Assembly (NCBI GenBank): GCA_028751095.1
Contig: JAQZCZ010000004.1
Span: 1-47,814, forward strand
Direction of reading: 5' to 3'
Origin: Euryarchaeota archaeon Ods01
GTDB taxonomy: Archaea > Halobacteriota > Halobacteria > Halobacteriales > Halorutilaceae
DNA: 47,814 bases
How positions within the stretch are numbered: the stretch's first letter is position 1; every line of letters begins with the position of its first letter. The notes beneath the pieces are model-generated. The model did not search any database. It had not been told where the DNA came from and saw nothing but the letters and a program-made list of their open reading frames with translations. The translations under genes and the position numbers were made by a program. Below are positions 8,960 through 17,227 of the stretch, piece by piece.

Positions 8960-9468
8960 AGGTCGTCGCGTCCCGCCTCCTTGAGAAGCGCGCTTACCGA
9001 CTCCTCGACACACTCTTCCGCATCGTCGTCCGCCCAGACGTTTCTGATGTAGTATTCGTTCAGGAACTTGTCAACGTGTTTCTGACGGACGTTCTCAACG
9101 GCGACCGCGTGGTGGTTTTCGCAGAACTCGACAAAGGCGCGTGCGTTGAACGCGTCTTCTTCGTCGGCGTCTTCGACGAACCTCTCCAACAGCGCGCTGT
9201 TCGCGTCGCGCGCTTCCTCGTATCCGCCTCCGTCGAGCGGTATCTCGTACGCCTCGTCGGGGTCGAACGCCGCCATATCGATGACGCCGTCCTCGTCGAG
9301 CCAGTCGTCGGGATGGAGGACGAGCGTCCCGTCTTCACGGACCCGTGCGTCGTATCCGTGTTCCGACGCTAGTTCGTCGCGTCTCTCGCGCGCGTCGTCG
9401 TCGCCAGAAAGCGCCACCCGAGTCAGGCGCGCCGCCTTGTCTACCCAGTCAGGCTTTCCGTCGGTCAT
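8944..9468 (-). CDS. rnhA-operon conserved hypothetical protein
   Basis: A 174-residue acidic protein found next to rnhA in haloarchaea and commonly named 'rnhA operon protein' (DUF7108, from memory). The N-terminus DGKPDWVDKAARLTRVALSGDDD and the C-terminal stretch with FCENHHAVAVENV and FLNEYYIRNVWADDD are recognisable blocks; no catalytic motif is evident. Its ATG overlaps the rnhA TGA (ATGA), implying translational coupling. The conserved linkage hints at a role with RNase HI in RNA-DNA hybrid removal, but this is inference. It converges on the gene at 8633 with a 16-base overlap. Confidence 0.82.
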   Translation of the reverse strand: MTDGKPDWVDKAARLTRVALSGDDDARERRDELASEHGYDARVREDGTLVLHPDDWLDEDGVIDMAAFDPDEAYEIPLDGGGYEEARDANSALLERFVEDADEEDAFNARAFVEFCENHHAVAVENVRQKHVDKFLNEYYIRNVWADDDAEECVEESVSALLKEAGRDDLYATK

Positions 9469-10040
9469 CCGTCGAGTGCGGCGTTCGCCATCTCGTCAGC
9501 GACCGCGTTCTCCTCCCGCGGCACGTGACGTATCTCAAACTCGTCGAAGTCCCCGATGATTTCGCATATCTCGTCGTAAAGCGGCTTGAGGTTCTTCGCC
9601 CTGCACCGCCAGTCTCCGTCCACCTGTCTGACGACGAGTTCGGAGTCGCCGACCGCCTCGACGCTGTCGAACCCCATGTCGCGGGCGTCTACGAGTCCAC
9701 GCAGAAGGGCGACGTACTCCGCCTCGTTGTTGGTCGCTTCCCCGATGACCTCGGCGTCCCGTTTGACGATGCCGTCGCTGTCGTGGAGGACATAAGCCGC
9801 CGCCGACCGCCCGGGGTTGCCACGCGACGCGCCGTCGAAGGTGACGGTGACCTTGCCGCCGGCGTCGGTCAGTATCTTCTCCATCCGTTCGGTGTTCCCA
9901 AGCAGGACAACACCGCCGTCCGCTGTCTCGACGACACCGCCCCCGAGGCGCGCGCGCCAGCCTTCATCCGTCTCCTCAAAGACAGCATCGGCGTCTTCGA
10001 GACGGTCGCGTGCCTCGTCCGGCGGGATATCTAAGAGCAT
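9465..10040 (-). CDS. rnhA: Ribonuclease HI (archaeal type 1)
   Basis: Degrades the RNA strand of RNA-DNA hybrids. The RNase H domain begins near residue 64 with [22 protein letters not shown] (first catalytic Asp). It continues with [17 protein letters not shown] (catalytic Glu), [16 protein letters not shown] (Asp) and ends with [13 protein letters not shown] (last Asp). About 60 residues precede the domain, an N-terminal extension usual in haloarchaeal RNase HI. I chose the ATG at 10040 (191 residues) because a clear TATA-like GTATAAAG sits 26 nt upstream; the longer frame starting at 10121 would run through that promoter. It is followed by the overlapping rnhA-operon protein gene. Confidence 0.93.
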   Translation of the reverse strand: MLLDIPPDEARDRLEDADAVFEETDEGWRARLGGGVVETADGGVVLLGNTERMEKILTDAGGKVTVTFDGASRGNPGRSAAAYVLHDSDGIVKRDAEVIGEATNNEAEYVALLRGLVDARDMGFDSVEAVGDSELVVRQVDGDWRCRAKNLKPLYDEICEIIGDFDEFEIRHVPREENAVADEMANAALDG

Positions 10041-10060
10041 AAACCGCGATACGGGATACG

Positions 10061-10070
10061 TCTTTATACG
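10061..10070 (-). promoter_or_regulatory. TATA box of the rnhA operon
   Basis: Minus-strand CGTATAAAGA, centred 26 nt before ATG 10040; a near-canonical archaeal TATA box. Confidence 0.65.
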
Positions 10071-10110
10071 TCTTTTTAGAGAGCTGACATTCCCGAAACA
10101 TATCCTAGGA

Positions 10111-10117
10111 TTTAAAT
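10111..10117 (+). promoter_or_regulatory. TATA box of the tfb gene
   Basis: TTTAAAT centred 36 nt before ATG 10150, implying a leader of about 10 nt. A second AT-rich stretch (TATATATG, 10133-10140) is closer to the start. Confidence 0.55.
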
Positions 10118-10149
10118 GCAAAAGTACGCTCTGTATATATGATTATCGT

Positions 10150-11121
10150 ATGTCTAACTCAACCCGACAGCGGACAGAGGAAGTCGAAGCCGAGACTGTC
10201 GAAGAAGAAGAGGGCGAGGAGGTCGATGCTCGGCAGTGTCCCGAATGCGGCTCCGATGAACTCATGTCCGACTCCGAGCGCGCCGAAGTCGTCTGTGGCG
10301 ACTGTGGACTCGTCATAGAGGAGGACAAGATAGACCCCGGACCCGAATGGCGCGCCTTCGACCACTCGGAGAACCAGGAGAAGTCCCGCGTCGGCGCTCC
10401 GACGACCAAGACGATGCACGACAAGGGTCTCACGACCACCATCGACTGGAAGAACAAGGACGCTTACGGGCGTTCCATATCGTCTGAGAAGCGCTCGCAG
10501 ATGCACCGCCTGCGGAAATGGCAGGAACGCATACGCACCAAGGACGCCAGCGAGCGTAACCTCCAGTTCGCACTATCGGAGATTGACCGTATGGCGTCGG
10601 CTCTCGGCGTTCCGCGCTCCGTCCGTGAGGTTGCCTCGGTTATCTACAGGCAGACGCTCAAGGAGGACCTGATACGTGGACGGTCCATCGAGGGCGTCGC
10701 AACCGCCGCGCTCTACGCCGCGTGCAGGAAGGAGGGCATCCCGCGGTCGCTCGAAGAGATTTCGGAGGTTTCGCGCGTTGACCGTAAGGAGATAGGACGC
10801 ACCTACCGTTACATCTCTCAGGAACTCGGTCTGGAGATGGAACCCGTTGACCCCAAGAAGTACGTTCCGCGGTTCTGCTCCGAACTCGGACTTCCTGAGG
10901 AGGTACAGACGAAGGCGAGCGAGATTATCGATACGACCTCCGAGAAGGGCTTGCTCAGCGGGAAGTCGCCGACCGGATTCGCCGCCGCCGCGATATACGC
11001 CGCCTCGCTCCTCTGCAACCAGAAACGTACACAGCGCGAGGTCGCCGAGGTTGCGAACGTGACCGAGGTCACCATCCGCAACCGGTATCAGGAGCAGATG
11101 GAAGTAATGGGTCTCCAGTAA
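10150..11121 (+). CDS. tfb: Transcription initiation factor IIB (TFB)
   Basis: General archaeal transcription factor that bridges TBP at the TATA box and RNA polymerase. After an acidic N-terminus comes a zinc ribbon, CPEC...CGDC (about residues 30-51), then the B-reader/linker (GPEWRAFD). Two cyclin-like repeats follow: about 125-215, with [17 protein letters not shown], and about 220-315, with [18 protein letters not shown]. The length of 323 is standard. Haloarchaea carry several TFBs, and which paralogue this is cannot be settled from one copy. The ATG at 10150 is preceded by TTTAAAT about 36 nt upstream; the longer frame from 9817 is antisense to rnhA. Confidence 0.96.
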   Translation: MSNSTRQRTEEVEAETVEEEEGEEVDARQCPECGSDELMSDSERAEVVCGDCGLVIEEDKIDPGPEWRAFDHSENQEKSRVGAPTTKTMHDKGLTTTIDWKNKDAYGRSISSEKRSQMHRLRKWQERIRTKDASERNLQFALSEIDRMASALGVPRSVREVASVIYRQTLKEDLIRGRSIEGVATAALYAACRKEGIPRSLEEISEVSRVDRKEIGRTYRYISQELGLEMEPVDPKKYVPRFCSELGLPEEVQTKASEIIDTTSEKGLLSGKSPTGFAAAAIYAASLLCNQKRTQREVAEVANVTEVTIRNRYQEQMEVMGLQ

Positions 11122-11172
11122 CGCGTCGGACGCAGACGGAAGCTACTTTTCGTTTCCGCGACAGTTTCGTCC

Positions 11173-11904
11173 ATGAGCGACAAGCTACGCGTCTTCGTCT
11201 TCTTCTCGGGGGGCGCGAGCGGCTTCCGCTACCTCGCGGACGACGACCCGAACTACGGCGACGCATACAAGGTCGTCGGCGCGTTCACCGACTCGCCCGA
11301 CGCGCCGGGTGTCGAAGCCGTCCGCGACCGCGGCGTTCCCGTCGAAACCAACGACCTCGAAGCCTTCTACGCCGAACGCGACGCTCCGACGACCGACCTC
11401 GACGTGCGCCGCGACTTCGACGCCCGCACCCGCGAACTCGTCGAGCCGTACGAACCTGATATCGTCGTCCTGTCGGGCTATATGCGTATCCTAACGTCGC
11501 CCGTCGTCTCCTCCTTCCCCGTCGTCAACGTCCATCCCGCCGACCTACGTATCGAGGAGGACGGCGAACGCGTCTACACGGGATTCGATGCCGTCCGTGA
11601 CGCCGTACTCGCGGGCGAGGACGAGACGCGCTCGTCGGTCCATCTCGTCACCGAGGAGGTTGACGCGGGTCCTCTGGTCGTCGTCTCCCCTCCGTTTCCC
11701 GTGGAGCGCCGTATGGTCGAGACGTTACGTGAGAGAAACGAGGACGCGCTCGACGACTACCTCGGCGCTCATCAGGAATGGATGAAATGGCGCGGCGACG
11801 GTCCCGCGCTCGCCAAGGCGCTCGAACTCGCCGCCGAGGGACGCGCCGACTTGGAGACGGGCGAGGTTGACGGCGACGACGCGCCCTACGTGATGGAGCG
11901 CTAA
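11173..11904 (+). CDS. PurN-like formyltransferase family protein
   Basis: A 243-residue protein with the formyltransferase fold. The N-terminal strand VFVFFSGGASGFRYL replaces the SGxGTN loop of classical glycinamide ribonucleotide formyltransferase. The catalytic Asn-x-His is in VVNVHPADL, and the partner Asp in LVTEEVDAGPLV. SGYMRILT is also typical. Residues after about 190 form an acidic helical tail. The altered first loop means that the substrate could differ from GAR; a 10-formyl-tetrahydrofolate enzyme of purine or related metabolism is the best guess. A separate PurU lies at 22931. Confidence 0.8.
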   Translation: MSDKLRVFVFFSGGASGFRYLADDDPNYGDAYKVVGAFTDSPDAPGVEAVRDRGVPVETNDLEAFYAERDAPTTDLDVRRDFDARTRELVEPYEPDIVVLSGYMRILTSPVVSSFPVVNVHPADLRIEEDGERVYTGFDAVRDAVLAGEDETRSSVHLVTEEVDAGPLVVVSPPFPVERRMVETLRERNEDALDDYLGAHQEWMKWRGDGPALAKALELAAEGRADLETGEVDGDDAPYVMER

Positions 11905-12356
11905 GGTTCGTCCCGCAGAGGCTTCGGATAGAGAACGAATCCGAAGACGGCGGACGCGCACGCCAGCAGGTTCCCGTACCACGGCGGACTCGCGGGAGTG
12001 TTCCAGAGAACGGATAACGTAGCCCAGAGATTCGGCACGTAGACCAGCAGTATGACGCCGGGTACCGCGTAGACAGCCCATCTCTCGTCCCTGCGGAAAG
12101 GGACAGCCAGAAGGAGTAAGATAACGACACCGGCGGCGAGCCATCCTCCTCCCGCCACCGTCATCAGCGCGGAGATAAGCTCTTGCGTCGCTCCGTCCAC
12201 CTCATTCCAGCCTTTCGAGACGGCTTCCGCGTGGTACGGCATGAATGAGGTTCGCAGGAGGTAGATGCTTCCCATGACAAGACTCACAAGCGCGGTTATT
12301 CCGTAGGCTACCGCCGCACCTCTTTTTCTGAGCCGGTTACGTTTCGTCTCGTCCAT
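11901..12356 (-). CDS. Hypothetical membrane protein with four helices
   Basis: A 151-residue integral membrane protein, family not recognised. Four hydrophobic segments are visible: about 14-32, 60-85, 92-115 and 126-145. The N-terminus is strongly basic (KRNRLRKRG), predicting a cytoplasmic N-terminus by the positive-inside rule. The loop between helices 1 and 2 carries HAEAVSKGWNEVDGATQE. It converges on the formyltransferase gene with a 4-base overlap and lies 21 bases downstream of the flavoprotein gene, so it may be the second gene of that transcript. Confidence 0.65.
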   Translation of the reverse strand: MDETKRNRLRKRGAAVAYGITALVSLVMGSIYLLRTSFMPYHAEAVSKGWNEVDGATQELISALMTVAGGGWLAAGVVILLLLAVPFRRDERWAVYAVPGVILLVYVPNLWATLSVLWNTPASPPWYGNLLACASAVFGFVLYPKPLRDEP

Positions 12357-12377
12357 CTTTGACTTCGTCCAAGAGGT

Positions 12378-13763
12378 TCAGTTAATCTTCTCCGCCGTTT
12401 CTCTGATGACGGCGTCAAGTATCTCGGGCGTTGTCGGATGGTAGGCGCGGTCGGGGAGTTCACGTACGTCTAAGCCTAGCTCCACGACGACCTGCATCGT
12501 CTTCGCCATGGCGTCGGCGTGGTAATGGAGTCCCTGATAGCCAAGGACGCGTCCATCCGCGCCGACGACGAGCTTTGCGAGTCCGTGCGGAACGTCCTTC
12601 GTCTTGAAGACGCCGTCGTCCTCGGCGAGACGTGTCGCTGTCACGTGTTCGATACCGCGCTCGCGCGCCTCCTCCTCCGTAATCCCGACGCGTGCGAACG
12701 GGTAGACGCCCGCGCCCGTGAAGGTCACGCGGTGTTTGACGAAGCCGTAACGCCGCGGCGTCCGCCCCTCCGCCTCGGCGACGATATTCTCGGCGACGTG
12801 GTAGCCTTCCTCCTTGGCGACATGCAGAATCGGTTCACGTCCGTTGGCGTCGCCCGCGGCGTAGATACGCGGATTTTGGCGCGCCCTGAGCGTGTCGTCA
12901 ACCCAGTCGTCCGACGGTTCGATGCCCGCGTTCTCTAATCCGAGTCCATCGACGGTCGGGACGCGTCCCGTGAAGACGTATAGGTCGTCCGCCTCGACGG
13001 CGCTTCCGTCGTCGAGATGCAGACGGACGCCGTCGCCCGCGGGTTCGAGGCTCTCCTCGTAGACGTTTGTCAGCACCTCCACGTCGAACTCGTCGCGGTA
13101 GAGTTCGAGTAGTTCGCGTCCGAACTCGTCGTCGGCGTAGTCGAGGGGCGCGTCGTCGTGTTCGATAACGGTCAGGTCGACGCCGCATTCGGCGAGGTAC
13201 GGCACCATCTCCATACCCGTCGTTCCGAAACCCATCACGACGCCCGTATCGCCGAAAGAGCGTGCGTCGAGAACGTCGTCGCTCGTCATGAACTCCACGT
13301 CGTCGATTCCGTCGATATCGGGAACGTTGACAGAAGAACCCGTGGCGACGACGATACGGTCGGCGTCGTACCTCTCGCCGCCCGCCTCGACCGTCGTGTC
13401 GTCCACGACGTGCGCCGTCTCGCGGACGAACTCGACGTCGTCGCGTTCCGCCATCTCGGCGACGGCGTCGCGCCGATGCTCCGCAAAGCCGAGAACATGG
13501 TCGTCCTTCGTCTCGACGACCTCGTCAAGGTCTATCTCGGGCGTGCCTTCGAGACGTTCGTCCGCCCGCGCCTGATGGCGGTGTGCCGCCGCCGACAGCA
13601 CCTCCTTCGACGGCATACATCCGCGTAGGATACAGAGACCGCCGCCGGGGTCGCCGTCGTCGAACAGAACGAGTTCGAACTCCTCGTTCGTCTCGGCGTC
13701 GAGTAGTCCCTCGGCTACCGCGACGCCAGCGCTTCCGTACGCTCCTAAGACTGCTACCTTCAT
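12378..13763 (-). CDS. FAD-dependent pyridine nucleotide-disulfide oxidoreductase (dihydrolipoamide dehydrogenase-like)
   Basis: A class I flavoprotein disulfide reductase of 461 residues. The redox-active disulfide is present (CILRGC followed by MPSK), as are the second Rossmann motif near VVMGFGTTGMEMVP, the FAD-binding YAAGDANG, and the C-terminal catalytic His-Glu in YHPTTPEI. The N-terminal dinucleotide loop is GAYGSAG, not the usual GxGxxG, which may alter FAD binding. Candidate activities are dihydrolipoamide, mercuric or low-molecular-weight thiol reduction; E1/E2 genes are not nearby. I chose the ATG at 13763 because CTAATAG lies about 30 nt upstream. It is divergent from dph2. Confidence 0.85.
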   Translation of the reverse strand: MKVAVLGAYGSAGVAVAEGLLDAETNEEFELVLFDDGDPGGGLCILRGCMPSKEVLSAAAHRHQARADERLEGTPEIDLDEVVETKDDHVLGFAEHRRDAVAEMAERDDVEFVRETAHVVDDTTVEAGGERYDADRIVVATGSSVNVPDIDGIDDVEFMTSDDVLDARSFGDTGVVMGFGTTGMEMVPYLAECGVDLTVIEHDDAPLDYADDEFGRELLELYRDEFDVEVLTNVYEESLEPAGDGVRLHLDDGSAVEADDLYVFTGRVPTVDGLGLENAGIEPSDDWVDDTLRARQNPRIYAAGDANGREPILHVAKEEGYHVAENIVAEAEGRTPRRYGFVKHRVTFTGAGVYPFARVGITEEEARERGIEHVTATRLAEDDGVFKTKDVPHGLAKLVVGADGRVLGYQGLHYHADAMAKTMQVVVELGLDVRELPDRAYHPTTPEILDAVIRETAEKIN

Positions 13764-13789
13764 AGAAGCTAAACGGACGCCGTCCCCTA

Positions 13790-13834
13790 TTAGACTTCGT
13801 GTGTTTGCGCGTCTCACGCACGCCCGAAGTCTAA
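13790..13834. promoter_or_regulatory. Inverted repeat spanning divergent promoters of the flavoprotein and dph2
   Basis: TTAGACTTCG (13790-13799) and its exact complement CGAAGTCTAA (13825-13834), separated by 25 bases. On each strand CGAAGTCTAA lies at or just upstream of the TATA region: CTAATAG for the flavoprotein, CGTTATA (13837-13843) for dph2. It may be a shared BRE/TATA or a common regulator site. Confidence 0.5.
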
Positions 13835-13865
13835 ACCGTTATACGCCTCGAACGCCTCCCAAAAT

Positions 13866-14864
13866 GTGATGGAACTACAGGAGTCGGCGTTCGGGTTCGA
13901 GATAGACCGCGTCGTCGAGGCGATAGAGGAACGTGACTGCGAGAAGGTCGGGTTGCAGTTCCCGCAGGGTCTCAAACGGCGCGCGACGACCGTCGTTGAC
14001 ACCCTAGAGGAACGTACCGACGCGCGTCTCTACGTCTCGGGCGACCCGTGTTACGGAGCCTGCGACCTCGACGAATGGCTGATGCGTAACACGGATATGC
14101 TCGTCCATTTCGGGCATTCGCCCATCAAGGACTCCGACGACGTTCTCTACGTCGAGTCGCGGTCGGATGCTCCTATCCGCGACGTTACCCTCGATGCCGC
14201 CGAGAAGCTCGACGCCGACGCGCCCGTCTGCCTCGTCACGACGGCGCAGCATTCGCACGTCTTCGAGGAGGCGCGCGACATTCTCGAAGACGATGGCTTC
14301 GAGGTCGTGGCGTCGGGCGGCGGAAACAGGCTCAACAACACGGGTCAGGTACTCGGCTGTAACTACACGAGCGTCGTACCCGACGCGCCGCAGGTCCTCT
14401 ACCTCGGCGGCGGCGACTTCCACCCCGTCGGACTCGCCATGGACCATCCCGACAAGCTACTCGTCGTCGCCGACCCCGTCAACGACCAGGTGCGTGAGGT
14501 CGATGGCGAGAAGTTCATCCGTCAGCGTTATGCCGAAATCTCGCGTGCGCGGGAGGCTGACCCCGACAAGTGGGGCGTCATACTCTCGACCAAGATAGGA
14601 CAGCGCCGCGAGGAGATAGCGCAGTATCTGCTCGACAACTACGACGACACCTACCTCATCACGATGGACGAGATAACGCCCGACCGTCTCCTACATTTCG
14701 ACGCCGACGCCTACGTCAACACGGCGTGTCCGCGTATAACGACCGACGACGGACCGCGGTACGACGACCCCGTGCTGACACGCGTCGAGTTTGAGATTGC
14801 GGTCGGCGAACGCGACTGGGACGACCTTTCCTTCGACACCTTCCACGGCGCTTGGTCTACCTGA
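13866..14864 (+). CDS. dph2: Diphthamide synthesis enzyme Dph2 (3-amino-3-carboxypropyl transferase)
   Basis: Transfers the 3-amino-3-carboxypropyl group of SAM to a histidine of elongation factor 2 by non-classical radical SAM chemistry, the first step of diphthamide synthesis. The three cluster-binding cysteines are visible in GDPCYGACD (about residue 60), QVLGCNY (about 160) and NTACPR (about 285). The opening FEIDRVVEAIEERDCEKVGLQFPQGL is typical. The length of 332 is normal. The start is GTG 13866 or ATG 13869; a TTATA box at 13838-13843 fits either. The 3' end overlaps the convergent DedA gene by 8 bases. Confidence 0.93.
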   Translation: MMELQESAFGFEIDRVVEAIEERDCEKVGLQFPQGLKRRATTVVDTLEERTDARLYVSGDPCYGACDLDEWLMRNTDMLVHFGHSPIKDSDDVLYVESRSDAPIRDVTLDAAEKLDADAPVCLVTTAQHSHVFEEARDILEDDGFEVVASGGGNRLNNTGQVLGCNYTSVVPDAPQVLYLGGGDFHPVGLAMDHPDKLLVVADPVNDQVREVDGEKFIRQRYAEISRAREADPDKWGVILSTKIGQRREEIAQYLLDNYDDTYLITMDEITPDRLLHFDADAYVNTACPRITTDDGPRYDDPVLTRVEFEIAVGERDWDDLSFDTFHGAWST

Positions 14865-15432
14865 CCTCGACGCTCAGTACGCGGCGCGTGGCGAGGTAGG
14901 CGGCGACGACGACGGCGGCAACGATAACCGACGCGACGAGGAGGTTTTCGCGGACGAAGACGACGGCAACGCCGCCGTACCACGCGACCGCGTACGCGAC
15001 GACGAAGAAACGGACGCCCCTCGACAGCGTTGCGGCGACGACCGTCTTACCGATACCGAGTCCGAAGAATCCGGCGGCGAGACATAGAAGCTTGAACGGC
15101 GGCGGCGCTATCCCCGATACGCCGACGATGAGGACGCCGTGTTCCTGTATGGTGCGTTGTGCGAGACGGAAATGCTCGTCCTTGACGAGGTAACGGAGGA
15201 AACGTCCGCGTGCGCCGAGGTAGTACGCGAAGACCGCGCCGAGTACCGACGCGACGGTGCTAACCGCGGCGAGTATGAAGGCGTCCTGGGGCGTGAGGAG
15301 GACGAGGGGGACGAGCAGAACCTCTGTGGGAAGCGGCGAGACCGACGAGTTGAGGAAGGAGAGGGCGAAAAGACCTACGACGCCGTACGGAAGCAGGAAC
15401 TCGACCGCGAACGCGGCGGTTTCTGTTAGCAT
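14857..15432 (-). CDS. DedA/VTT-domain membrane protein
   Basis: A 191-residue integral membrane protein of the DedA (VTT, SNARE-associated) family, YqaA-like branch. Landmarks are the N-terminal re-entrant helix region LFALSFLNSSVSPLPTEVLL, then GAVFAYYLGARGR and GVSGIAPPPFKLLCLAAGFF. About five hydrophobic segments are present. Family members are implicated in membrane lipid transport and homeostasis. I chose ATG 15432, 13 bases after the sulfatase stop; the longer open frame to 15552 lies inside that gene. The sulfatase/DedA pair probably shares a transcript. Confidence 0.85.
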   Translation of the reverse strand: MLTETAAFAVEFLLPYGVVGLFALSFLNSSVSPLPTEVLLVPLVLLTPQDAFILAAVSTVASVLGAVFAYYLGARGRFLRYLVKDEHFRLAQRTIQEHGVLIVGVSGIAPPPFKLLCLAAGFFGLGIGKTVVAATLSRGVRFFVVAYAVAWYGGVAVVFVRENLLVASVIVAAVVVAAYLATRRVLSVEVR

Positions 15433-15445
15433 GCCTCGTCTCTCG

Positions 15446-16465
15446 TCATATACGCAGTAACTCCTTCTCTTGGCGTCCGAGGTATCCGTAGCGCGAAGCC
15501 CGTATTTCACGGAGGGCGTCGTCGTCGTTCTTCCGGAGACGGACGCCGTCACAGTCTACGCTGACTCCGGTCTTCTCGGCGATGGTTGGGAGTATATCGA
15601 CGGTTGAGACGGGCTTCCTGACGTTTTCGTCGCCGTCGCCGTACACCCAGAGAGGGACGCGCAGGACTTCGGGGCTTAGGGCTTGTCGGTGGGCGAACTC
15701 GCCGTTTTCGCCGAGCGCCTCGCCGTGGTCGGAGGTCACGAAGACGATGGTGTCGTCGAGCGCGCCGGCTTCGTTGAGGCGGTCGAACAGGTCGCGCATT
15801 ACCTCGTCGAAGAGACGGACGCCGTTGTCGTACTCGTCGGCGAGCGCCCGTCTCTCGTCAGGACTGACGCGTGAGGGGAGGTACTTTGCCTTACGGAACG
15901 CCATCTGGGTCTCGCGTCCGTCCATACCTTCGCCGAACCACTGCTCGTCCGACCTGTTGTACGGAGCGTGTACGTCCATGTAATGCCCCCACGCGAAGAA
16001 CGGCTCTTCGGCATCGCGCACGAAGGAGACGAGCGAGCCGTTTACGTCGAAGCCGTCGCGGTAATGGCTGTTGGTAAGTATCTCCCAGCCGTACTGAGCG
16101 AACATACCGGCAGAGTAACGCGAGTAAGCGGAGTCGAACCGGTCGAAGCCGTCGTCGTACCCCTTCCCCGTCGTAAAGAAAGGCGCGCTCAGGAAGGCAC
16201 CCGTCTCGTACCCCTCGGCGCTCAACAGACGCGCTACGGTCGGCTGGCGTATCCTGTACCTCCTCGTGACGGCGCTTGACGGATACGTGCCCGTCAGTAT
16301 CGACGGAACCGCCTCCCTTGTGTGGCTACTCGGCGAGTAGGCACGTCTGAAGAAGACACCGTCGTCGGCGAGGCTGTCGAGAAAAGGCGTCGTGTTCCGC
16401 GAATATCCGTTGTACCCCACGCGGTCGGCACGGAGAGAGTCGACCGTCACGAGGAGAACGTTCAT
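15446..16465 (-). CDS. Sulfatase-family (alkaline phosphatase superfamily) hydrolase
   Basis: A 339-residue hydrolase without a signal peptide or membrane helix, so it is probably cytoplasmic. It opens with NVLLVTVDSLRADRVGYNGYSRNTTPFLDSLADDG (metal-binding Asp). The nucleophile region reads SPSSHTREAVPSILTGTYPS, with Ser/Thr where type I sulfatases have CxPSR. Further metal ligands appear in VFVTSDHGEALGE and FAHRQALS. Without a cysteine for formylglycine, a phosphodiester or phosphoglycerol-type hydrolase or transferase is as likely as a sulfatase. It is followed by DedA 13 bases later, suggesting a lipid-related role (inference). Confidence 0.85.
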   Translation of the reverse strand: MNVLLVTVDSLRADRVGYNGYSRNTTPFLDSLADDGVFFRRAYSPSSHTREAVPSILTGTYPSSAVTRRYRIRQPTVARLLSAEGYETGAFLSAPFFTTGKGYDDGFDRFDSAYSRYSAGMFAQYGWEILTNSHYRDGFDVNGSLVSFVRDAEEPFFAWGHYMDVHAPYNRSDEQWFGEGMDGRETQMAFRKAKYLPSRVSPDERRALADEYDNGVRLFDEVMRDLFDRLNEAGALDDTIVFVTSDHGEALGENGEFAHRQALSPEVLRVPLWVYGDGDENVRKPVSTVDILPTIAEKTGVSVDCDGVRLRKNDDDALREIRASRYGYLGRQEKELLRI

Positions 16466-16489
16466 CGCCGGAAATGAACGGCTCTAACC

Positions 16490-16495
16490 CAATAA
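16490..16495 (-). promoter_or_regulatory. TATA-like element of the sulfatase-DedA operon
   Basis: Minus-strand TTATTG centred 28 nt before ATG 16465; a second AT-rich AGATAAAG lies about 9 nt further upstream. Confidence 0.45.
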
Positions 16496-16515
16496 CTCTT
16501 TATCTCCCCTTTCGG

Positions 16516-16707
16516 TCAGTTCCTCGCCCTGTACTCGCCGTGTTTGACACCTATGGCGAGCATTATCGCGCCGAATATCGCCATCGAGGGGGCGACCATG
16601 GTCAGCACGGTTTCGGTCAGCATCATCGGCGCGGCGATGAGACCTCCGGTTCCGACGGCTATGACTAATACGAACGCTAACGCGGTTATCTTTTCGTCGA
16701 ACTCCAT
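16516..16707 (-). CDS. Small two-helix membrane protein
   Basis: A 63-residue protein with two hydrophobic segments (about 7-27 and 31-53) joined by MLTETVLTM, and a short charged C-terminus KHGEYRARN. It resembles a small haloarchaeal family of unknown function (possibly DUF7333, recalled and not verified). The ATG at 16707 has GGTTAACC centred 27 nt upstream, the usual leaderless arrangement here. It stands alone between the Lrp gene and the sulfatase promoter. Confidence 0.68.
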   Translation of the reverse strand: MEFDEKITALAFVLVIAVGTGGLIAAPMMLTETVLTMVAPSMAIFGAIMLAIGVKHGEYRARN

Positions 16708-16729
16708 GTCAGAAAACAGTCTTCGGCAC

Positions 16730-16738
16730 GGTTAACCC
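16730..16738 (-). promoter_or_regulatory. TATA-like element of the two-helix membrane protein gene
   Basis: Minus-strand GGGTTAACC centred 27 nt before ATG 16707. Confidence 0.45.
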
Positions 16739-16761
16739 TTGCTCTATGTCAGGCAGAGGGT

Positions 16762-17190
16762 CTACTTCACGCGTTCCTGAAGCACAGTCGGATGCGACGC
16801 GTCGACACCCTCGATGCTGTCGACCTCTTCGTCGAGGATTTCACGCAGGGACGAGTTGTCGTCGGTTACTATCTCAGCGAGGAGGTCGTGGTCGCCGCTA
16901 CTGATATAGAGCTTACGTACTGAGTCGACCTCCTTGAGCGACTCGACGACGCCGAGGAAACGGTCGCTCTCGGCGTCGACACCGACGAGCGAGACAGTGC
17001 GCCCGCCGAGCTTCTTAGGGTCTATCTCGGCGCTGTATCCGAGAATAGTACCCTCTTCTTCGAGTTCACGTATGTACTTACGGACCGTGGGTTTAGAGAC
17101 GCCGACGGATTCGGCTATCTCTCCGTACGACGCCTTGGCGTCTTCTTCGAGGACTTCGAGTATCTCGGCTTCCGTAGACGACTTGCTCAC
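16762..17190 (-). CDS. Lrp/AsnC family transcriptional regulator
   Basis: A 142-residue feast/famine regulator. The N-terminal helix-turn-helix (about 5-50) reads AEILEVLEEDAKASYGEIAESVGVSKPTVRKYIRELEEEGTI. The C-terminal RAM domain (about 62-142) forms the ligand-binding oligomer and includes LYISSGDHDLLAEIV. Homologues respond to amino acids; the ligand here cannot be inferred. The start is a GTG at 17190, supported by TTAAAAATAC centred 26 nt upstream on the minus strand. It is divergent from ncsA across about 100 bases that contain a direct repeat. Confidence 0.9.
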   Translation of the reverse strand: MSKSSTEAEILEVLEEDAKASYGEIAESVGVSKPTVRKYIRELEEEGTILGYSAEIDPKKLGGRTVSLVGVDAESDRFLGVVESLKEVDSVRKLYISSGDHDLLAEIVTDDNSSLREILDEEVDSIEGVDASHPTVLQERVK

Positions 17191-17210
17191 GTTCGTTGTT
17201 TGGGTTGGCG

Positions 17211-17220
17211 TTAAAAATAC
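17211..17220 (-). promoter_or_regulatory. TATA box of the Lrp gene
   Basis: Minus-strand GTATTTTTAA centred about 26 nt before the GTG at 17190. Confidence 0.6.
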
Positions 17221-17227
17221 TTTGCGA

